Shown here in pieces: positions 1-8,420 of a stretch of 33,623 nt of DNA. Origin of the DNA: Candidatus Stoquefichus massiliensis AP9 (GTDB lineage Bacteria > Bacillota_I > Bacilli_A > Erysipelotrichales > Coprobacillaceae); the NCBI RefSeq assembly GCF_000455285.1, contig NZ_HG005288.1, forward strand, positions 113,147-146,769, in the 5' to 3' direction. Numbering within the stretch: the first letter of the stretch is position 1; every line of letters begins with the position of its first letter. The position numbers and the translations under genes are program-made. A model generated the notes under the pieces. That model did not search any database. It was not told where the DNA came from and was given only the letters and a program-made list of their open reading frames with translations.

Positions 1-4
1 AATT

Positions 5-33
5 AAAGACTTGGCAAGTTTAGCCAAGTCTTT
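5..33 (-). terminator. Terminator of the CmpB-like gene
   Basis: A perfect 11-bp inverted repeat (arms 5-15 and 23-33, 7-nt loop) overlaps the stop codon of the leftmost gene. It is AT-flanked on both sides, so it could work in both directions. Confidence 0.75.
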
Positions 34-679
34 ATTTTGGTTTCATATTTTGATATCTTTTTTCAAGATATTCATCTGGATAATTTTCATCTAAGTATTC
101 AGATATACAAGAATTGGGTGAAATATTGAGATGACGCTGATATGAACGGATCAATGCCAATGCTGAAACACTCATATTATAAATCATAAATACAACTAAT
201 ATCCATGTTAATGGTTTTCCTATTTTCATTGGAATCTTTTCAATATATTGAGATAAAAAAGGATAAATATTCTGTACCCATACAACAGCTATTAAGCCCC
301 AGAAAAAACAAAACAAAAGATTAACACGACCATCTATATTAAAAGGAATATCACTATAATCCCAAAAGCGTACACCAAATAATCCTTCTGCCAATAAACC
401 ACATATATATTCATATATACCACCAGCTAATGTGCCAACACAAAATATTGATAAATCTCTTTTCCCTTCCATATTATGAAGTAAAATTGTTAATAAAACA
501 CATCCCATTCCCCAAACAATAGAAAACTGTCCATATAACAAACTACTACGACTCATTAATTTATCCATTGTAAAATAACACCAAATCATTTCAATGATTG
601 ATCCAATAAAAGAACAACTCAAAAATATCCAAATTAATTTATAAATATTATATCCCTTTGCAAATGTCTTAATATTCAT
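32..679 (-). CDS. CmpB-like (putative ABC-transporter type IV) membrane protein
   Basis: A polytopic membrane protein of 215 residues with about five hydrophobic segments, the first near residues 10-35. The stretch with SFIGSIIEMIWCYF near the N-terminus and GTLAGGIYEYICG near residue 85 is typical of the family annotated as putative ABC transporter permease (CmpB-like, PF06541). That family name is historical: no ATPase or binding protein lies beside this gene and transport has not been shown. I chose the second of two tandem ATGs because it lies 5 nt after AGGAGG, while the first lies only 2 nt after it. A terminator hairpin overlaps the stop. The gene is 69 bases downstream of nrdG and may be its own unit. 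Confidence 0.75.
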   Translation of the reverse strand: MNIKTFAKGYNIYKLIWIFLSCSFIGSIIEMIWCYFTMDKLMSRSSLLYGQFSIVWGMGCVLLTILLHNMEGKRDLSIFCVGTLAGGIYEYICGLLAEGLFGVRFWDYSDIPFNIDGRVNLLFCFFWGLIAVVWVQNIYPFLSQYIEKIPMKIGKPLTWILVVFMIYNMSVSALALIRSYQRHLNISPNSCISEYLDENYPDEYLEKRYQNMKPK

Positions 680-751
680 CATATCCTCCTCACTTTTGAC
701 ATACTATATCACTATTTATATGTCTAATCAATGAGAAAAAGAAGAATCTAT

Positions 752-1270
752 TTATTCAATAAATTCTCCATAATCATTTATCTTTTGTATACTCACACAT
801 TTTTCTTTTAAAGAAGCTTGAATATTAATGATTCGTTGATTAGCTGATCCTTTATACAAAAGGCTTAAACTTCTTTGTCCAATCAGAAAACATCCATCAA
901 CCAACACATCACAAAGTGATAATAACTTTCTTTCATTTTCTCCTAAATCCAATATTTCCTCATAAGTATAGCCACTATAAATCATCAAATGTAAACCATG
1001 CTGCTTAATCCCTTTTGCAAGTTCAACCAATGCAACAGGCTGTAAAAATGGTTCTCCTCCAGAAATAGTTACTCCATCTAACAAAGGATTCTTTAAAATC
1101 TCAGCCATAATCACATCAGTATCTTCAAGATATCCCCCTTGTAAATCATGACTCTTAGGATTATGACATCCTGGACAGTGATGCAAACAGCCTTGAGTAA
1201 AAACCGAATATCTTAACCCTGGTCCATCAACAATAGAATCATTAACAGTTCCATATAATCTAATCTTCAT
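752..1270 (-). CDS. nrdG: Anaerobic ribonucleotide reductase activating protein
   Basis: Radical SAM activase of class III ribonucleotide reductase. It uses a [4Fe-4S] cluster and S-adenosylmethionine to install the glycyl radical on NrdD. The cluster motif is CX3CX2C at C28, C32 and C35, slightly compact as usual for NrdG. The SAM-contacting GGEP motif is at residues 71-74. At 172 residues it matches the family length. Its start overlaps the end of nrdD by 11 bases and has only a weak ribosome binding site, so translation is probably coupled to nrdD. This is a confident family call; it is cytoplasmic and should act only under anaerobic conditions. Confidence 0.95.
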   Translation of the reverse strand: MKIRLYGTVNDSIVDGPGLRYSVFTQGCLHHCPGCHNPKSHDLQGGYLEDTDVIMAEILKNPLLDGVTISGGEPFLQPVALVELAKGIKQHGLHLMIYSGYTYEEILDLGENERKLLSLCDVLVDGCFLIGQRSLSLLYKGSANQRIINIQASLKEKCVSIQKINDYGEFIE

Positions 1271-3566
1271 ATGTTAATCCATGTTTGACACGATCAGCTT
1301 CTTCAGCACGTTTGGCATCATTAAAACGATCTATTGTTCCAACCAGATAGCCAGTAATTCTTCTTATTCTTTCAAAGCCATCATGTTCACTTTCGCGACG
1401 TCCACACTTTGGACAAACATCATCAATAATACCATTATAGCCACAGACTGGATCTCTATCAACAGGATGATTAATAGCTCCATAGCCAATCTTGGCATCA
1501 TGCATAGCTCTTACAACTTTTTCAAAGGCAGGCAGATTCTTTGTAGGATCACCATCCATTTCAATATAACTAATATGCCCACCATTGGTCAAAGCATGAT
1601 AAGGACCTTCAATTTGAATTTTATCATATGCACTTATTTCATAATAAACGGGAACATGAAAACTGTTTGTATAATATTCACGATCTGTAATACCTTCAAT
1701 TTTCCCATAAATAGCACGATCCAATTTTACAAAACGACCAGACAATCCTTCAGCTGGCGTTGCAATTAAAGAAAAGTTCAACTTATATTTTTGTGCTGCT
1801 TCATCAACATGTTTACGCATGTGTGCAACAATCTGTAATCCTAAAACTTGAGCCTTTTCATTTTCACCATGATGATATCCAATCAATGATTTCAATGTTT
1901 CTGCTAAACCAATGAAACCAATTGTTAATGTCCCATGTTTTAAAACTTCTCTTACTTCATCTGTAGATTTTAATTTTTCTGAATCAATCCAAACTCCTTG
2001 TCCCATCAAAAATGGATAATTTCTAACATGTCTTTTACATTGAATCTCAAATCTTTCTAATAATTGATCAATACATAAATCAAGCATTTTATCTAATTTC
2101 TCAAAAAACTCATCGATATCACCTTTAGATTTTATAGCTAAACGTGGTAAATTTATAGAAGTAAAACTTAAATTACCTCTACCCGGACAAATCTCTCTAC
2201 TTGGATCAAAAACATTTCCAATAACTCTTGTTCTACACCCCATATAAGCAATCTCGGTTTCTGGTGTCCCTTTATAATACTGTAAGTTAAATGGAGCATC
2301 AACAAATGAGAAATTAGGAAATAAACGTTTTGCTGAAACTCGACAAGCTAATTTAAACAAATCATAATTAGGTTCACCTGCATTATAATTAATTCCTTCT
2401 TTAACTCTAAATATTTGTATTGGAAAGATTGGTGTTTCTCCTCCACCTAGACCGGCTTCTGTTGCCAATAAGACATTTCGAATAGCCATACGACCTTCTG
2501 GCGATGTATCCATACCATAATTAATAGAACTAAAAGGAACTTGAGCCCCTGCTCTTGAATTCATTGTATTTAAATTATGAATTAAAGCTTCCATTGCCTG
2601 ATATGTTTCTTTATCTGTTTCTTCATATGTTTCTTTAACAGTAAAAGTCTGTATCTTTTCAATAAGTTGTGTACTTATTCCAAAATCTTCAAGAATCAAT
2701 TTTTCTTTTTCTAGATATCCCTGATCTTCTAAAGATGGAAAAGGAATTATTGACTTTACTTTTATAAGAATATTTTCTACTGATAAATCTGTAAGTAATT
2801 CTAAAGTTTTCTTCAAATTTTTGTAATACCATTTCTTATATGATTTCTTAACACCCTCAGCCATACCATAATCAAAATTGACAATTGCCTGTCCACCATG
2901 CTGATCATTTTGATTAGATTGAATAGCTATACAAGTTAGAGCTGAATAAGTTGTAATACTATTAGGTTCTCTTAATACACCATGCCCAGTTGAAAAACCA
3001 TTCTTAAATAAATGAATGATATCTATTTGTGTACATGTTGTTGTTAATGTTAAAAAATCCATATCATGAATATGAATATCACCTGATTTATGAGCAGCAC
3101 TATGAAGCGGATTTAACACAAACATTTCATTAAATTGTTTTGCTGCTTCAGCACCATATTTTAGCATTGTTCCCATTGGAGCATCAGCATTCACATTTGC
3201 ATTTTCTCTCTTTAAATCACTATCTTTTGCATCCTGAAAAGTAATTTCTTCCATTGTTCTCATTAAACGTGACTTACGATCACGTGAACGTGTACGCTCA
3301 GCGCGATAAAGAATATAAGCTTTAGCAATTCTTACATAACCTTTTTCAATTAACGTTTCCTCAACAGTATCTTGAACCAATTCAACTGTTGGTAATTCTG
3401 TATGTCGCGCTTCTAACTTTCCTTCAACCTCTTTTGCAACTGCAATGGCTGTATCTAAATCATATTTTGCTTCTGTTGCTTGAAAAGCACGATAGATGGC
3501 TCCCGCTATCTTATTGACATCAAAATGATCCATACGACCATCTCTTTTTCTTATATACTCAATCAT
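1260..3566 (-). CDS. nrdD: Anaerobic (class III) ribonucleoside-triphosphate reductase
   Basis: Reduces ribonucleoside triphosphates to deoxyribonucleotides without oxygen, using a glycyl radical. The N-terminal ~90 residues are an ATP-cone for allosteric control. The catalytic barrel follows and includes the conserved YMGCRT stretch. At the C-terminus there is a cysteine cluster (C708, C718, C721) and the radical loop RRITGYL, with G739 as the likely radical glycine, followed by the usual RFN and RVKH elements. I see three rather than four cysteines in the cluster; an aspartate stands where the first of a CxxC pair could be. Start chosen from AGGAGG 6 nt upstream. It forms an operon with nrdG by overlap. 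Confidence 0.96.
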   Translation of the reverse strand: MIEYIRKRDGRMDHFDVNKIAGAIYRAFQATEAKYDLDTAIAVAKEVEGKLEARHTELPTVELVQDTVEETLIEKGYVRIAKAYILYRAERTRSRDRKSRLMRTMEEITFQDAKDSDLKRENANVNADAPMGTMLKYGAEAAKQFNEMFVLNPLHSAAHKSGDIHIHDMDFLTLTTTCTQIDIIHLFKNGFSTGHGVLREPNSITTYSALTCIAIQSNQNDQHGGQAIVNFDYGMAEGVKKSYKKWYYKNLKKTLELLTDLSVENILIKVKSIIPFPSLEDQGYLEKEKLILEDFGISTQLIEKIQTFTVKETYEETDKETYQAMEALIHNLNTMNSRAGAQVPFSSINYGMDTSPEGRMAIRNVLLATEAGLGGGETPIFPIQIFRVKEGINYNAGEPNYDLFKLACRVSAKRLFPNFSFVDAPFNLQYYKGTPETEIAYMGCRTRVIGNVFDPSREICPGRGNLSFTSINLPRLAIKSKGDIDEFFEKLDKMLDLCIDQLLERFEIQCKRHVRNYPFLMGQGVWIDSEKLKSTDEVREVLKHGTLTIGFIGLAETLKSLIGYHHGENEKAQVLGLQIVAHMRKHVDEAAQKYKLNFSLIATPAEGLSGRFVKLDRAIYGKIEGITDREYYTNSFHVPVYYEISAYDKIQIEGPYHALTNGGHISYIEMDGDPTKNLPAFEKVVRAMHDAKIGYGAINHPVDRDPVCGYNGIIDDVCPKCGRRESEHDGFERIRRITGYLVGTIDRFNDAKRAEEADRVKHGLTYED

Positions 3567-3590
3567 ATGTAACCTCCTTGCACTATTTTA

Positions 3591-3619
3591 AGTATCTCAT
3601 ATCTAATATATTTAATCAA
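3591..3619 (-). promoter_or_regulatory. Candidate nrdD promoter
   Basis: On the minus strand there is TTGATT (3614-3619), a 17-bp spacer and GATACT (3591-3596) preceded by TGA, an extended -10 arrangement, 25 bases before the nrdD start. I could not identify a convincing pair of NrdR boxes here. Confidence 0.45.
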
Positions 3620-3644
3620 TTCATACGAATGATACAATAAGAAA

Positions 3645-3662
3645 AGATACTCGAAAGTATCT
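3645..3662 (-). terminator. Terminator of the HPr-like gene
   Basis: A 7-bp stem (arms 3645-3651 and 3656-3662) that on the minus strand has a UUCG tetraloop and is followed by a T-rich run. It ends the HPr-like transcript and separates it from nrdD. Confidence 0.75.
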
Positions 3663-3672
3663 CTCTTCTTTA

Positions 3673-3948
3673 TTATTCAATTGTTGAAATACCAAGTTCA
3701 TTAATCTTGTTTTTAATCGTTTCAATGGCTTGTCCTTCATCACCACCAGAAACAGTAATTTCTAGTTTAGCTTTCGTTGGAATACCTAAAGACAAAACAC
3801 CCATCATACTTTTTAAATTAACTTCCTTGTTACCATAACGTAATGTGACATCACTATGAAATTGCTTTACAGCATTAACAAGTTCTGTAGTAGGAGTTGC
3901 ATAGAGTCCAACTGGATCTGTCACTGTAAACTTTAAAATTTGAGCCAT
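3673..3948 (-). CDS. HPr/Crh-like protein lacking the PTS phosphorylation histidine
   Basis: A 91-residue HPr-fold protein. In HPr the sequence GLHARP carries the histidine that relays phosphate from enzyme I to PTS permeases. Here the same place reads GLYATP: the histidine is Tyr16 (codon TAT, checked on the DNA) and the supporting arginine is Thr18. In contrast the regulatory region VNLKSMMGVLSLGI is intact, with Ser47 in the place of HPr Ser46, the target of HPr kinase/phosphorylase. This is the pattern of Bacillus Crh, where histidine is glutamine. It should therefore be unable to carry PTS phosphate but might still serve as a CcpA corepressor when serine-phosphorylated. That role is inferred. 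Good ribosome binding site (GGGAGG) and its own terminator suggest a single-gene transcript. Confidence 0.85.
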   Translation of the reverse strand: MAQILKFTVTDPVGLYATPTTELVNAVKQFHSDVTLRYGNKEVNLKSMMGVLSLGIPTKAKLEITVSGGDEGQAIETIKNKINELGISTIE

Positions 3949-3978
3949 ATATGATTACCTCCCTTACTTCATATCTAC

Positions 3979-4008
3979 ATTATATCATAAACATATTCCA
4001 AGAGTTAA
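3979..4008 (-). promoter_or_regulatory. Candidate promoter of the HPr-like gene
   Basis: Minus-strand TTAACT (4003-4008), 18-bp spacer, and a perfect TATAAT (3979-3984) with TGA directly before it, 30 bases ahead of the start codon. Confidence 0.55.
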
Positions 4009-4032
4009 AAAATATGCACTCAAAATAAAAAT

Positions 4033-4398
4033 TTATTTCTTTCTTCTTCTATTTCTTTTCTTTGCATTTAATCCTTCTTCTATTTCATGATAATTAACAT
4101 ATCCTCCCAAATCATAAACATGGTAGCCTTTTTTGGCAATCTTTTTATATGCTCTTTCACTAATAGCTGGATTAATTGCATAAACATAATAAATCAAATC
4201 CTGTTCAGGATAATACTCTTCAAATTTATCCATTAATCTAAGTGGTAAACATTCAGCATCAGCAATATGCAAATTATCATAATCTTTCACTTCATCAGCA
4301 CAAATAATAACAATCTTATCAGGATTCTTTACATAACGACGATAACCCTCATTAATATCCAATTTCTTAATTTCTATTTTTTTACCAAATCCAAACAT
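4033..4398 (-). CDS. Rhodanese-like protein without catalytic cysteine
   Basis: A 121-residue protein whose pattern resembles a single rhodanese domain: a strand around IVIICAD, then LIYYVYAINPAISERAYKKI followed by GYHVYDLGGYVNYHE. In active sulfurtransferases the second strand leads to a cysteine starting a six-residue loop; here no cysteine is present there, so sulfur transfer is unlikely. The C-terminus is very basic (KKRNRRRKK), which could favour binding to RNA, DNA or membrane. The N-terminus MFGFGKK is similarly basic. It sits upstream of the HPr-like gene in the same direction, separated by 84 bases that contain a promoter, so joint function is not implied. The fold assignment is by pattern only. 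Confidence 0.55.
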   Translation of the reverse strand: MFGFGKKIEIKKLDINEGYRRYVKNPDKIVIICADEVKDYDNLHIADAECLPLRLMDKFEEYYPEQDLIYYVYAINPAISERAYKKIAKKGYHVYDLGGYVNYHEIEEGLNAKKRNRRRKK

Positions 4399-4450
4399 AT
4401 CATTTCCTCCAATACCCTACTATAATATCATTATTTCTACACTTTTTCTA

Positions 4451-4479
4451 TTGCTTTTCTTTTTTTTATATGTTATTAT
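4451..4479 (+). promoter_or_regulatory. Promoter of the tRNA pair
   Basis: TTGCTT (4451-4456), 17-bp spacer, TATTAT (4474-4479) with TGT just before the -10. It lies 18 bases before the first tRNA base and matches the expected geometry. Confidence 0.65.
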
Positions 4480-4497
4480 ATCAAAGCAACAGAAAAT

Positions 4498-4573
4498 GGC
4501 CTGTTGGAGAAACGGTTAACTCACATGCCTTTCACGCATGCATTCACGGGTTCGAATCCCGTACAGGTCACCA
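4498..4573 (+). tRNA. tRNA-Glu (TTC)
   Basis: A full cloverleaf: 7-bp acceptor stem (4498-4504 with 4563-4569, one G-U), D stem GAG/CTC, 5-bp anticodon stem with loop 4529-4535 and anticodon TTC at 4531-4533, T arm with TTCGAAT loop, discriminator A and encoded CCA at 4571-4573. One base separates it from the next tRNA, so the two are co-transcribed and processed apart. Confidence 0.95.
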
Positions 4574-4574
4574 T

Positions 4575-4648
4575 AGGGGCGTGGTTCAATGGTAGAGCAT
4601 CGGTCTCCAAAACCGTGGACGCGGGTTCGATTCCTGCCGCCCCTGCCA
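4575..4648 (+). tRNA. tRNA-Trp (CCA)
   Basis: A full cloverleaf: acceptor AGGGGCG paired with CGCCCCT, anticodon loop 4605-4611 with anticodon CCA at 4607-4609, T loop TTCGATT, discriminator G and encoded CCA at 4646-4648. The outermost anticodon-stem pair is a T-T mismatch (4600 and 4616), which is tolerated in some tRNAs. It follows tRNA-Glu after one base. Confidence 0.94.
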
Positions 4649-4658
4649 TCAAACAATT

Positions 4659-4681
4659 AGAGCGAATAATCGCTCTTTTTT
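4659..4681 (+). terminator. Terminator of the tRNA operon
   Basis: A 6-bp stem AGAGCG/CGCTCT with a 6-nt loop, followed directly by six T residues. Confidence 0.85.
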
Positions 4682-4786
4682 CATATATAGTGATCATTAT
4701 GCTTGTTTATTACATCATATGATATATATTAGCAATACAATCAACAAATAAAATATCCTTTAACTTATTAGAAATATTGCTCAATA

Positions 4787-4813
4787 AAAACCACGTCTAA
4801 AAGGCGTGGTTTT
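4787..4813. terminator. Hairpin downstream of IS200 remnant
   Basis: A 9-bp inverted repeat (4787-4795 and 4805-4813) with A- and T-rich flanks. It may act as a terminator. Because IS200/IS605 elements carry subterminal hairpins and the transposase remnant starts 47 bases away with its 3' end toward this hairpin, it may instead be the old right end of that element. Confidence 0.5.
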
Positions 4814-4859
4814 CTTTTGCTACTTATTCGCGTCTCAAGGGCGCTGCTTTCGACTCTCA

Positions 4860-5148
4860 CTATCCCTCAAAGTTTTTTTGCTTTCCTTTCTTTTTCTCTT
4901 TTTTCTTTTCCTTTGTCACTTCCTTTTCTTCAAATGGATCCTTGTATTCCTTCACACTTAATCTATCCATCGCTATATCATGACCTTCCGGCTCTCTTAT
5001 ATATTTTGCAACTGTCTGATCATTTAATCCAACTGTGCTTACATAATACACTTCTGCCTAGAAATGTCTATTCCCATACAGATATTTCAGATTAGCATGT
5101 CTATCAACCATCATCAGAAGATAAATCCTTATAATAGACTCCTTTCAG
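4860..5148 (-). pseudogene. tnpA: IS200/IS605-type transposase (TnpA) remnant
   Basis: Only the C-terminal part of a Y1 transposase is recognisable. Reading the minus strand from about 5114 gives VDRHANLKYLYGNRHF, then a TAG at 5058-5060 in the place where the family has tryptophan, then AEVYYVSTVGLNDQTVAKYI and a tail through HDIAMDRLSVKEYKDPF. The related residues LKG at 5140-5148 lie in a different frame, so there is also a frameshift. No credible N-terminal half with the HUH motif is visible upstream. The element is therefore dead and at least half deleted. The lysine/glutamate-rich end after DPFEEK may be part of the original or altered sequence. It lies between the tRNA pair and the C39 lipoprotein. 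Confidence 0.8.
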
Positions 5149-5282
5149 TAGAATAAAGAAAGCACAAAACAAAGATACATGCCACATGCATATTCATCTC
5201 ATCCTCGAAAACTTCCGCCCCCATACTATATCATAATAAGCAAATATATTTCATAAATATTTGACGAATCCAAAGTCTTTAT
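5149..5282. other. Intergenic stretch without a recognised gene
   Basis: No open frame with a ribosome binding site is visible. It may contain unrecognisable remains of the 5' half of the IS200-type element, since the minus-strand frames show fragments interrupted by stops, but I cannot align them to the family by eye. Confidence 0.4.
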
Positions 5283-5314
5283 AGACAAAAACAATCATCA
5301 TTTAATGATGATTG
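5283..5314 (-). terminator. Terminator of the C39-like lipoprotein gene
   Basis: A 9-bp inverted repeat (5292-5300 and 5306-5314) overlaps the 3' end of the gene and is followed on the minus strand by five T residues. Confidence 0.75.
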
Positions 5315-6002
5315 CCTGTGAAAACATTTGCTCATATCGTTTTGCAAAGATTGTTGCATCGTAACCTATATTTCCTTTAAGGGGATCACTTAAATAGACA
5401 ACATTTTCTATCTTATCATAACCTGTCAATACTAAACAATGTTCTTTGGATATCCATTGTAATTCATTGCCATCAACAGTCCATTTTATAGAAGGATAAG
5501 GTTCTGCCATATTTATTGTAGCCCATACAATAACAGGGATACCCTGATTAATAAAATGATATAATTCTTCAATAGATGATCCAGTATAATCAATGGCTTT
5601 TAAAGAAACCTTTTTTTCTTTTAAATATTGATTTGCACAATCAACAATAACAGGTGCATAACAGCCATAAGAATGTTGATCCTTAGGATCACCAACAAAC
5701 GCTTTCTCAAAATCTGTCTGACCAATCTTTCCCTTTTTTAAATAATTCTCTGCTAAATCTATTTTATTTATTGAAAATCCATGGTAATTAAGAACCATTG
5801 TCAAAGATGTTATTTCACATCCTGTAGGAAGTTGTGGGTTTTGTAAAATACATTCCACGTCTATTTGTTTATTATCTAAGATTAATTGTTGATTTAAAAT
5901 GCTTTCATCTTCATACTGACTATTTTGAACACACTCATCAGTTGTACATCCAAATAAACTTATACAAATAATAATTCCTATAACACTTTTAAACTTATTC
6001 AT
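5298..6002 (-). CDS. C39-like cysteine peptidase lipoprotein
   Basis: A 234-residue exported protein with papain-like C39_2 features. A lipoprotein signal occupies residues 1-19, with the lipobox LFGC and lipidated Cys19. The putative triad is C62 in PTGCEITS, H188 in KEHCLVLTGYD and D206 in LSDP. Proteins of this type are anchored outside the cell membrane; the substrate is unknown, and cell-wall peptide or protein processing is a guess. A longer frame reaches 6080, but the internal ATG at 6000-6002 follows a GAAGGGA ribosome binding site and begins the signal peptide directly, and the extra part would run into an inverted repeat. There is no obvious partner gene: the next gene downstream is an IS remnant. 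Confidence 0.8.
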   Translation of the reverse strand: MNKFKSVIGIIICISLFGCTTDECVQNSQYEDESILNQQLILDNKQIDVECILQNPQLPTGCEITSLTMVLNYHGFSINKIDLAENYLKKGKIGQTDFEKAFVGDPKDQHSYGCYAPVIVDCANQYLKEKKVSLKAIDYTGSSIEELYHFINQGIPVIVWATINMAEPYPSIKWTVDGNELQWISKEHCLVLTGYDKIENVVYLSDPLKGNIGYDATIFAKRYEQMFSQAIIIK

Positions 6003-6070
6003 ATTGTATTCCCTTCTATGTATATGATGATTTTGCTCATAATCATCAACTAAAAAGAAATACTTTGGAA

Positions 6071-6173
6071 AAGTAGACAATTAAAAACTTGTCTTTATAT
6101 GGAAAAAAGTGTAGTATTTTATATATAAAAGGTTCAAAATCTGTAAATTAATACAGTTCGTAATTGTCTACTT
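6071..6173. repeat. Short segment bounded by 13-bp perfect inverted repeats (MITE-like)
   Basis: The 13 bases at 6071-6083 (AAGTAGACAATTA) recur as an exact reverse complement at 6161-6173. The 103-bp unit is non-coding, very AT-rich and contains a small internal hairpin (6141-6156). The arrangement resembles a miniature inverted-repeat element or leftover IS ends. I see no clear target-site duplication. It probably supplies or displaces the promoter of the C39-like gene. Confidence 0.5.
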
Positions 6174-6216
6174 AAACAAACTTTTTCATTTTTCTATTCA
6201 TGTAAAATATTTAATT

Positions 6217-6867
6217 TTAAAATAACGCTTCTGCTAATAATTCAATCATATGAAGAGGCTGTTTTCCACCCAAATTAATACCTTTTTCACAACCATTACA
6301 ATAAACCACAATCTTATCAAATGAATATTGCTGACACCATTGTTGCATATGATGTAATTGCTCACTTTCCGATAAGAGATGAATATCATTTTCTATGATT
6401 TTTTTCATTGTATAAGGTGCAACATCTATACAATCTTGCGAAGGATAATTGTTTAACCAAACACCGCAGTACTTTGTATAACTATAATTTTCAGGCATTT
6501 CAATAATTGTAAAATTCATTTTTTGAAGGCAAAGTCGTACAGCATTTTGTAAAGAAAGATTATCTTTTGTACGCCAACAATCCTGAATAATAATACTTTC
6601 ACCCTTGTGATTAATATATGGAAAATCAGGATCATTTAAAACATATTCATAAAGACTGATTTGTTTTGTATTGGGATGAGTTTCTTTTAAAACAAGTTCA
6701 CACAATGTACAGTTCATGATGATTGTATCCTCATTTGTTAAAAATGATTCTTTTACACGACAACACTTGTCAATCATAATATGATGTTTTTTCATATATT
6801 TTTGTATTTTCAAGCTCGCTTCTGGATGATTTTTAAATACATCACAGCCTGGTAAATAATGTAACAT
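6217..6867 (-). CDS. Cysteine-rich CCG-domain (heterodisulfide-reductase-like) protein
   Basis: A 216-residue soluble protein with two cysteine-rich repeats like those of HdrB/GlpC-type proteins. The first has C8, C35-C36 and C53xxC56. The second has C97, then Y133-C134-G135 where the family normally has CCG, and C190xxC193. Between them DCWRTKDNLSLQNAVR and IIEMPEN follow the usual CCG-domain pattern. Such domains bind [4Fe-4S] clusters, sometimes non-cubane, in redox enzymes. The partner subunits normally expected (ferredoxin or flavoprotein) are not nearby. A frame from 6891 exists, but AGGAGG sits 6 nt before the ATG at 6865-6867, ten bases after the stop of the GH1 gene, so this start is preferred and the two genes form an operon. 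Confidence 0.7.
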   Translation of the reverse strand: MLHYLPGCDVFKNHPEASLKIQKYMKKHHIMIDKCCRVKESFLTNEDTIIMNCTLCELVLKETHPNTKQISLYEYVLNDPDFPYINHKGESIIIQDCWRTKDNLSLQNAVRLCLQKMNFTIIEMPENYSYTKYCGVWLNNYPSQDCIDVAPYTMKKIIENDIHLLSESEQLHHMQQWCQQYSFDKIVVYCNGCEKGINLGGKQPLHMIELLAEALF

Positions 6868-6877
6868 CTTTCTCCTC

Positions 6878-8338
<1,461 letters not shown>

Positions 8339-8382
8339 TTATAAATATCTCACAGTAAAACAGGAAAGGAATAACGTTTTTT

Positions 8383-8420
8383 TGTATAAAAAGAAAAGAA
8401 AAGCGTTACACATGTACGCT
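8383..8420 (-). terminator. Candidate terminator of the RpiR-type gene
   Basis: On the minus strand an imperfect stem (GCGTACA with TGTAACGC, one bulge) overlaps the stop codon and is followed by a T-rich tract. It separates the regulator from the GH1 gene. Confidence 0.55.

Noticed and set aside
1281-1769. 162-codon plus-strand open frame
   Set aside because: Lies wholly antisense to nrdD, whose protein is well conserved; low-complexity composition and no ribosome binding site.
4504-4722. 72-codon plus-strand open frame
   Set aside because: Runs through both tRNA genes and their terminator; it is an artefact of tRNA sequence.
4817-5095. 92-codon plus-strand open frame
   Set aside because: Antisense to the IS200-type remnant; no ribosome binding site and no credible protein pattern.
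6003-6080. N-terminal extension of the C39-like lipoprotein
   Set aside because: Would place 26 residues before a clear lipoprotein signal peptide and runs into the 13-bp inverted repeat; the internal ATG has its own ribosome binding site.
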